A stretch of DNA of 60,000 bases from Lineus longissimus (Eukaryota; Nemertea; Pilidiophora; Heteronemertea; Lineidae), in assembly GCF_910592395.1 (NCBI RefSeq), contig NC_088326.1:11911001-11971000 (forward strand), written 5' to 3'. How positions within the stretch are numbered: position 1 is the first letter of the stretch; each line of letters opens with the position of its first letter. Below are positions 34,851 through 43,800 of the stretch, one piece after another. The notes beneath the pieces were generated by a model, which worked only from the letters and a program-made list of their open reading frames with translations, ran no database searches and was not told where the DNA came from. The position numbers and the translations under genes are program-made.

Positions 34851-37800
34851 GCAACAGCAACAACCATTTCCGTCAAATACGTTGTCTCAGGCCAACATCG
34901 TACGCCATTCGTTACTGATGCAGCAGCGGCATAAGCAGATGCGGGAGCAAAAGCGTCTTGCCCAAGAGCATCAACGCCTGATCATTCAGCAACACCAGCA
35001 GCAAGTCAGCCAATACGGCGGACAGAATAATTTCAATCAGGTGAGACACGAATTGAATTGTTGGCCGTGCTGGCAAAAAATATGTCATACCATTTTAAAT
35101 CCAAGGTGGAATTCGTCTTGTTGTTGAGGATGGGTCACTGCGTCACTGACATAACCCGTCAAAATGGAGGTCGTTGTGATGTAAACAATTACAAAATGAC
35201 ACCTGAAATTCCTGGGTCATTATGAATACTCGCTGTGACGACAGTGACGAGAAGCAGTGCAGCGCACTCACTCTTGAACTTGTGACCACGCTATAAATGG
35301 GTTACCGAGTTATCATGAGTTGCCATAGTTATCTGGCGTTGTTTTGCAAAGCAGTAAAATGATGTCAGTTTAAAGTAGCATTTCGATGAATTTCCTGTCA
35401 GTTAGAAGTCCGTAAGTGCAGCGGTCAATGTTATTGACGATTTCAAATCTCTGACTCTGTTTTGCAGGTACAAATGGACCCAAGTCAAAATTTCCCGGAG
35501 AATTTCTTGGATTTGATGTCGGGCGTCGCGCCGAACGTTTCCCTTCAGGTAAGGACCCCTGACAAACAGTTAAACAGCCCCAAGATACGTGCTCTCCTGT
35601 CACCCCCGGACCCAAGCATGAACCCTCCCAAGACACTATCAACACAACCCGCGGACCCTGACAAAGCAAAATGGACCAACCCCAAGGTAACTAAATGAAA
35701 TCAAAATCAATTCTGCTTAGTTTTGGCTGGGGGATATCCTGGGTAGGAAAAGCGGGTCACTTTTCAACCCTTACCCTGTCTTGTTTAGTCCCGGTGGCTT
35801 TCTTATAATCATTGACACCTGGCCGGAAAAATTTCCGGAAAATTTTAATTTCCTCGGGTGTTAAAAATATTTTGAATTCACATTGGCTAATATTTATAAA
35901 GACTAGTAAATGCTTTTACTACAGTTTTCTACAGAGATGGCTGGTGTAAATGTACATGAAGTTTAAAGTAAAAGGATTTACTAGTCCTTTATAAGTATCA
36001 GCCATTGTCATTGCGACACTTTTGTTGACATGTATTAATAAATACATCCAAAACAAGATAATGAAATAGGGGATCAAAACGTGAGGACTCTGTTTTGAAA
36101 TTATTTCGGCGTAAACATTTACATCCATGCTTATTTCGGTGTTTTTCGGGAGATTTTGTTGTCGCGAGAAAATAGTAAAAAATCTCTCACTTCTCACGTA
36201 CTTGGAAAACTATGGTAAAAACAGCAGCCACAAAAACAGTAAAAAGAGGAAATATACGATCAGTTTTTTTCCCGGACTGTTGTGAACACATCCGGCCGAC
36301 ATATTTAAGCCAACATGTTTAAGCCGACATGTTTAAGCCGACATATTCAAAAATGTATTTTTCCTCAAAAATCGCTATTGAGACCACAAACCTGTTTCAA
36401 TGAAGCCATCACGCAGTGCACACAGATGACTCAAAAACTGTTTAAAGTGCATTTGAAATTCCATAAACTGTGAATATATGATTATGACGTCTTTGAAGTA
36501 TCAAACAGCAAAACTGATATTCGTGTGAAGAACGCGATAGGTCGCTGTAGGTTGGCCTTGTTGAGATCAAAAGCTGGGGAAAACACTAATAAAACATCAT
36601 AGACTACTCAGACATCTCTCTTATATTGCTAATTGCTCCCTCCTTTCATTAATTTTCACTTCATCAGACTTTGGGGCCAAATTTTTCGAAGTGTTTTGGA
36701 TATGGTAGCACTGATGTATTGATCAACAAATGCTAATTGTTCTCAAAGCACTTCTAAAACTTTGCCTCCCGAAACTTCATGCTAACTTTAGTTTTGTTGG
36801 GGTTCTTGACAAACTGAACTTCGTTTGAGATTTTGGGATATTTCTCCAGTAAAATTCAACCGAGAAACAAAAAAAGCAAAAAATGTTTCATTTGTCAAGA
36901 ACCTGAACAAACTATAATAGTCCTATCTCTGTGTCACCTGAAGATTTCCTACCCAAACTTGCCAGTTTCCCCTAGGTTGAGGTTGCAGCGCTGATTTCAC
37001 AGGTACTCCATGCATTCACAAAGTGATGTCCCCGTTTATGGGTACCATCCTTCCACAGGGGCCTGTAGAAGGAGTCTTGCACTTTTACCTGCTTGCCTAA
37101 TCTACCATGCTGTAAACTGCTTTTTGCCCGAACCTGAGAGATGTGGTGCAATATGTCAGAGCTTTCGGTCGCAGGGACCCAACAAGATGACTCCTCTTAT
37201 AGTCATTGCTCTTCCCTGTGATGCCAACAACACATTTTTTGCGTAATTTCGACATTTTTCATCATTTCCAAGCTATAATTGCCATAGCGTGATAAATTAC
37301 CGCAAAACGAAAACTTAAAAAATGATCGAAAATGCATTGGAAAATTTTGAAATTGTTTATCATGAAGTTTTGCTGCTGGCTGGAATGCTTTGAAATTCGG
37401 AGGACAGACCAGACATCGTATGGGCAATGTCAAGGGACGGTTTACTCCAAAATGTTTGATGTAGCGCAAGTCACATTTTACGATAAAACTCTTTATCTGT
37501 AAACGTGAAAGTAAGAGGCGCACGATTATATTTCCCGTTTACCGTAAATGTGTTTACCGTAAATGTGTTTACCGTAAATGTGTTTACCGTACACCCTTGC
37601 CTGCGTATTTCTGGCCTGATGCCTCGGGCAATCGTATAATAGCACTCGGGTTTCAAGTTTCATAAGTTCTTTTTCGATATCATCATTTTTGCATCCAAGC
37701 TATTTCAGTATAAATGTGTGTTTTGGTCATAGATTGTTTTTCAGAGCTCAATTTTCAGTACACATTGGAGCCGACGTATACAGTAGAACCTCTCTATTAA

Positions 37801-40800
37801 GGACACCCTCGAAACTGGCTAGTGCTGTCCTTAATAGGGAGGTGTCCCCCCCCTGCCTTATATAGCTAGCTTATGAAATCCACTCCTGCAAGCTGAGGTG
37901 TGTGTCACTTGATAAGTGGGCAATTTGAACCAGTTCTCCAATGAACTTGTATCATGAGTGTTGTGTAATGATTTCATACAGTCCTGGTGTGCCTTCAGTA
38001 TATACCACTGAGCACTCAGCAGACGTTTTAGAATACTTCAACCCCCCTCGAAGTTTCCTTCTTCAAGCAGTCAGTCCTCTTAGCTAGGTGTGTTTGGTGC
38101 CCCCCCCCCCCCCCCGTCCCTTTAACTTCTATTCTAAAAGGACTCAAAGTGAACATTTGCCATCGATTTTAAAGGGTAACTCGTGTCAAATTTCACCATA
38201 TGATGTTTTAGCTGTTTTTGACAAATGACTACGTCACTTTCTCCTAAATCGGTAAGGTTTTCGAATTGAAATGCACATTTTCTAGAAATTGATGGTTTAA
38301 TCCCGCCCGGACGGCTCGCTTCGATGCCGTTTTCGTTGATGACGTCACAACATGAACATTTTCGCGGTCGCAGTGGTTTACATTCAGCGATTTTATAATA
38401 AATCTAGTCAAAAATGGAAAATTTTAGCTTTACATTTGTGATCAACAATTAAAAACGGACGAAGTTTCCGCAAAGTTGTAAATCACATCATAGTATCACT
38501 TTAAACCTGGTCCATGGTTGCGGCACCAATAACCGCTATGATCAAAACTGATTTTCCGTAACAAACATTGACATCCTGCGACCAAGGTCTTTTATAAAAG
38601 GGTCAGTCACTGGGCGAAATCTCAAGGACACTGAAAACGCAACACTGAATAGAGATTTCACTGAACAATTGAATATTTCTGCAGCTTCTTTAGAAAGCAG
38701 GCAATGCCACATGGTCCAGTTTCTACAATTACACAAATTTGCATATTATTTGATTTCGATAAAAGGGCAGTTTCCAAGGAGAATTCTAAGGTCTTGTGAA
38801 TAATATGGTGACAATCCGACAATGCATTATGAAAAGTCAGCGCAAAGATGTTTAGTTGTGTTGATTTGGTGGGAAAGGGTAGTTCCTTTGAACGAATGTG
38901 CCCCTTGGTGATAGAACGCAACTATGGGGGTGTGAATTGGACCAACACGTCTGGTCAGAATCACGAACAGGGGTCAATATGAGGGTGGTGTCTAAGTCAT
39001 ACCAGCACAGCTAAAAAAATTGTTTACATGCACAGCTAAAAAGTCGTTTACAAGCACAGATAAAAACCATTGCGTGTGTTCCAATTGGATGGGTTCCATT
39101 CTCATTGTGGTATCGTTGCAGTGCACCCGTTTGCATGACACACTGCAAGCTCAGCTAACACCCATTGGAGCCTAACTGTGGTGGCAGTCAACAATAATGC
39201 TTCGAGACAAGGGAAGAAAAAGGCGGGAATTGTGACAACTATGTCAATCAAAATCCCCCAAACGTCTACAAAAGTTTTTATTTGAACCGATTTCAAAGAG
39301 GAGGGGGTATAACAGATGTTGGCAGATGAACAGTTATCAATTTACACAAGCTACATGTGCCATTCAGTTTGTGTCTCCAGAGATTTTCATATAGGCCCAG
39401 CGAGACCATTTCGATAGCTCAACTTTGCATAACCCAAACCCTAATACAACCCTTTCTTAAAACGTTTCAAATGCGACCCCAGACTCCGTTGGTGAACATC
39501 TCATCAAATTTACAGAAATCTTTTCAAACAGCGACTCAGCTCATCTTGCCCGTGACCCTGAGCATAATTTTCTTTGTGCCCGTGTAACACCTCTTTGACC
39601 CTTGTGACGGATCCTATGACCTTTATTTCACCCTGATGCTCTGAACTCGCTGCTGAACTCATCTGAACCGCAACGCGACCTAACGTTAACTGGTAGTGGG
39701 TCTCACTGTTACACTACGAATGGGTTTCATTGTGAATGCAGGACTTGGGTTTGCAGGAGTGCATCGTAGGAGTCGTCTGCTCGGTCTTCAGTCAGTTTTG
39801 CTCCAGAGTGCAACAACATTACGCATAAAAACACATTTCAAGGATACAAACTAAACATAGGGAATTCACGTTTTAAAAAACTTTGGTCCGAATTGTTGAT
39901 TAATTTTTCTGTTCAGGAAAAGGATCGGTTTGTTGATGATTCAAAGGTCTCTGTGCAGAGAAAAAAGTCGTCTGCTCGGAGAAAAAGGACGTCTGCCCAT
40001 GGAAATCTTATCAGATTTTGATCAAAACAACTTTTGTACATTTGCCAGTAGTATTGCATGATTGTGTGAGTGTGATTATACTCCTTTAGGTGAACTTATC
40101 ACACAAATTGGGGGTCAAAAGTTTACGGTGGAAGTGAGCTGGTGTTTGTTTTGTGAAGTACTGTAAATGGTCTGGTGGTTTTGTAACGTTTGGTAACATT
40201 TCTGTGAAGTGTTAGAGGATTGTTTCAAAGGGTTGCGTTCATTTGGTATTGTTCTATCGAGCAGGAGGATTAAAACATTCTGTCGTCTACTTTGAAGGTG
40301 TGTGTGCCTTCTTCTGTGAGCAGCAACTGTCGTCTGCTGTGAAACTTTTATCGTCTGCTACAAGCTTGAAGCAGCCTGGAGCATATTTTAGAATTTTAGA
40401 GACTTTTATTCCCAACTGCGAATTCGTTCACGAAAGGATTTATTTAGGATTCAACCACTTTGGCCTTGGAATCAGCTTTAGTAAAAGACCACCTTCTTTA
40501 AAACATGTTGTCTGCTCAGAGCAAAGATTGTTGACTGCTGCTTTCTGGAAAAAGACAAATTTCACGAACAAATCCATTTCGATTTGACGACTTAGATAGT
40601 CCATTTACTCAAAGAAACAGTTCCCTTTCTCACTTTGTTATTGAGGCAGTAACTTTTGACAATCTTTAGAGGACAAACTCCTTCACGACTAGTCAATAAA
40701 CCGGAACCGGAAGTGGTTTTAAGGATACGAGGAGACGGTATTCCGTGTGATTGGTTCCGGCGGATAGTTTTATGTATACTTACTACAATAATCAGCGTGA

Positions 40801-43800
40801 GACCTTTGACGTCTATTCGTCAAGTCTTAACGACATGATGGTGGTGCCACAAAATTCTATGGTAAGAATTCGCTTCAGAACCCCCTCCCTCCAAGTCTGA
40901 TGTCAGTCAGGTCAGGCAACTGGTGGCAGAAGTGCAGAACACCTGGTGTTCTAGTTCTATCTCAATCAGGACACCTCTCTACTAAGGACAGCTTGTCAGT
41001 CCCAAGGCTGTCCTTAATGGAGAGGGTCTACTGTATAACTGTTTTCGTGTGCACAACAGTAATGTTGAAATTCCTATTTAGTGTTTATGCACTTAATTAA
41101 AAATTTCAAATTCAATTTCAACAAATTTTGGATGACCGGCACTGCTTTAAAAGCAAGTTCAAACGTTCAAATTCATTTATGGGCTGTACTTTAACTTTGT
41201 GTATCATTATGCAAGCTTAGGTCGCAATCTTGGACTAGGCCCACTAATAGTAAAACTATGAATTATTTATTTATTCAACCAGAGCACGGGTTGTACACAG
41301 CTTACGCGAAGCAGAGTGTAAGTCAGTTTTGACTAGGACTGTATTTTGCTCTCTTAAAGTATTCTAATGTGAAAATGACCAACCAACATGTCCAGATGTC
41401 CTCAAATCCCTCGGACATATTTGAATGATGGATGTCAAAATAATTAACCAAAAGCCAAAATAATTGTGACCAAATTATATGTTGTCAGAATGATACAGAC
41501 CTTGGCCATTATTTGTTAATCTCAAAATAATCCCCTGCTTTTCTTCCCCCTGGAGGGAGGTAAAATTCCAAGGTCGCAGAAGAGGTCGTTACAGAGTTCA
41601 CTTCCTTGAGGCAATCTGGCATGACCTTGTGTGCCCTCCACCATCCTAACCTCTTGTCAATAATAGACTCCTCTGGCTCCAGTCAAGGTCGAGTCCATTT
41701 TGGAAATGGGGGGGAGATAGGTTGTTTGTTTACATAGATGAAACAAGCAGACGGATGATATGCAAATGAGGTTGCTTTCCCTCAGAACCTTGCTAAGATC
41801 ATTTTGATGTTTCAGCATGTTTTTGATGTGTGAAGTTTGGATAAACTTTGATAGTTTTGTTCAAAATCTTGCTAATTTTGTGGAGATTTACTTGTGAGCA
41901 CTGGAATCCCTAAGATTATTGGGTCATGGTGAAATATGTCAATGGTTAGATGAAGCGTAAACTCCAAATCTGATTTCTCTGGTTCATTCCAGGTTGCATA
42001 TCTGATCGATGATCGGTGTAATGTCATTTGTGGCTCTTTTTTGCCATAAGTAATCATAGTCTCACAATATCTTCCTTGCCGGTCTCCAATCAATCTCGAG
42101 TCACTAGTTTCGACCGATGATTGAACTTATGGGGGGGGGGGGGATCCTCCCTGATAAGTCAAAACAGAAAAACATCTTTAACCGGTGTTTGAACTTAGTT
42201 TGTCAGATAGATACACCATATTAGCACATCTCTTGTTACCATGGAAACAGAGAAGTAAAATGTCACATTTGAAAAACAAAGTCGGTGTCATTTCATTCAG
42301 CCGAAGAGAAGTTCATGATAAGCATCATAAAATATTTTTTCCGTATTTTAGAGGTAGAAATGTGTGTACCAGATTATGATCACGCATTTAGACCTAGAAA
42401 TATGAATTCTAGATAACATTTGTGTTGAAAATTAGCTGGAAAGTGCATTAAAGGACTAAAATTTAAAAAAAAATTTGTCCCCTTCATTGTGGTGCAAGTT
42501 CAAAGACGCCTGCAGTGTTTTGTCACCAAAGTGATTCTACCCGGGTGGCTGATATTGACGTAAGTTCTCCCCTGGCCGACATCATGGAATCAGCCCCCAA
42601 CATGGCACCCACCTCTGCATTTGACGCCACCTCTTCCCAACGCAGTTTGGCCATTACGTCTTGGGAAACGTCTATTGACAATCCTGCTCTCGCTGGGCAG
42701 ACTCCAGACCGTCGAAATAACTCTTCAAAACAGGATTAAGCCCTAGTTCTGGGACACCTGTGCACCTAGTGAAATTTCTTGGAGCGTACTCGGTGATCCT
42801 TGATTTGTCCTCACGTAAACTCTCGCTGAACCTGCTCCCAGGTTCGGTGCATATTGATTGAGATTTTATATTCAGGAACGATCTGGGCCGTGGTGAGTTT
42901 GTGTTTCCAGAGCAGTTGGAAACAGCAGGCCACAGTGCCAATTCACTCATTGACTGAATTGGGCAGACTAGTATTCATTTTCAGAAAAGGCCTATTTTGT
43001 TATTTAGCACTGCAAGCAAAAAATCAGGCCGCTTACAACTACAAAATACAGTGGAACCTTTCTTAGTGGACACCTCTCTATTAAGGACAACCTCTCTATT
43101 AAGGACACTAGTTTTGGTCACAAGTTAGTTGTTTCTATTCAATTTGACCTCTCCAATCAGGACACCTCTCTATTAATCTAACCTCTCTATTAAGGACAAC
43201 ACTTGTCAGTTCCCAAGGTGTCCTTAATAGAGAGGTTAACTGTATATAAAGACATTGATTTTTGGTTGCAAAAGCAAATTTCAGATTGCATGTGCTATGA
43301 AATAGGGCCCCACCTTGATCCCTGCTGCCTTCAAGGGGATGAAAAAACTCAGATGTCAGCCGCGTTCAACCAAAATATTAACAAAATTACAAATCTGTCT
43401 TATTTTACAGAATCAAAATTGCGAAAAAAGGAAGCAAATTCTTCAGTTTATGGGCTTCAAGCTAAATAACTCAGTCAATGTTTTGAAAAATTTTTCAAAT
43501 GTTTCCAATCTTTGTTTCAGCCAAATCAGGGCATTCCTGGGCCAATGTCGCCTATGTTCAACCAGAATATGAACCAGATGATGGGGCCCCCTCCGCCCCA
43601 ATCGCCGAGCCACCTTGGGCAGTTCGGACAGCCCCCACCACCCCCGCAGAATCAATGGAATAACCGTGGGGGAGGCATGAATAGTCCGATGATACAGAAT
43701 CAAATGATGAGCCAGGTAAGAATTTTGAGAAAAAAAAATTTTGAAGAAAAAAAAATTTTTGGAAAAAAAAATTTGAAAAAAAAATTTTTTTGAAAAAAAA

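Larger units (their letters stand above)
35549..43520 (+). other. NCOA intron 16, 7972 bp
   Basis: Longest intron. It contains short arrays at 36294 and 37538, CCTCTC-type repeats at 37780, 40965 and 43049, the reversed TTAA element at 38173, homopolymers (C16 near 38100, G13 near 42131), three GCACAGCTAAAAA words at 39003-39067, and scattered GTCGTCTGCT words at 39773-40520. No conserved exon found; the remaining stretches look unique. Confidence 0.75.

Noticed and set aside
42515-42739. 74-codon + strand frame in intron 16 ([18 protein letters not shown])
   Set aside because: No good acceptor upstream in phase, ends in a stop, and exons 16 and 17 already join in phase 0; no family recognised.
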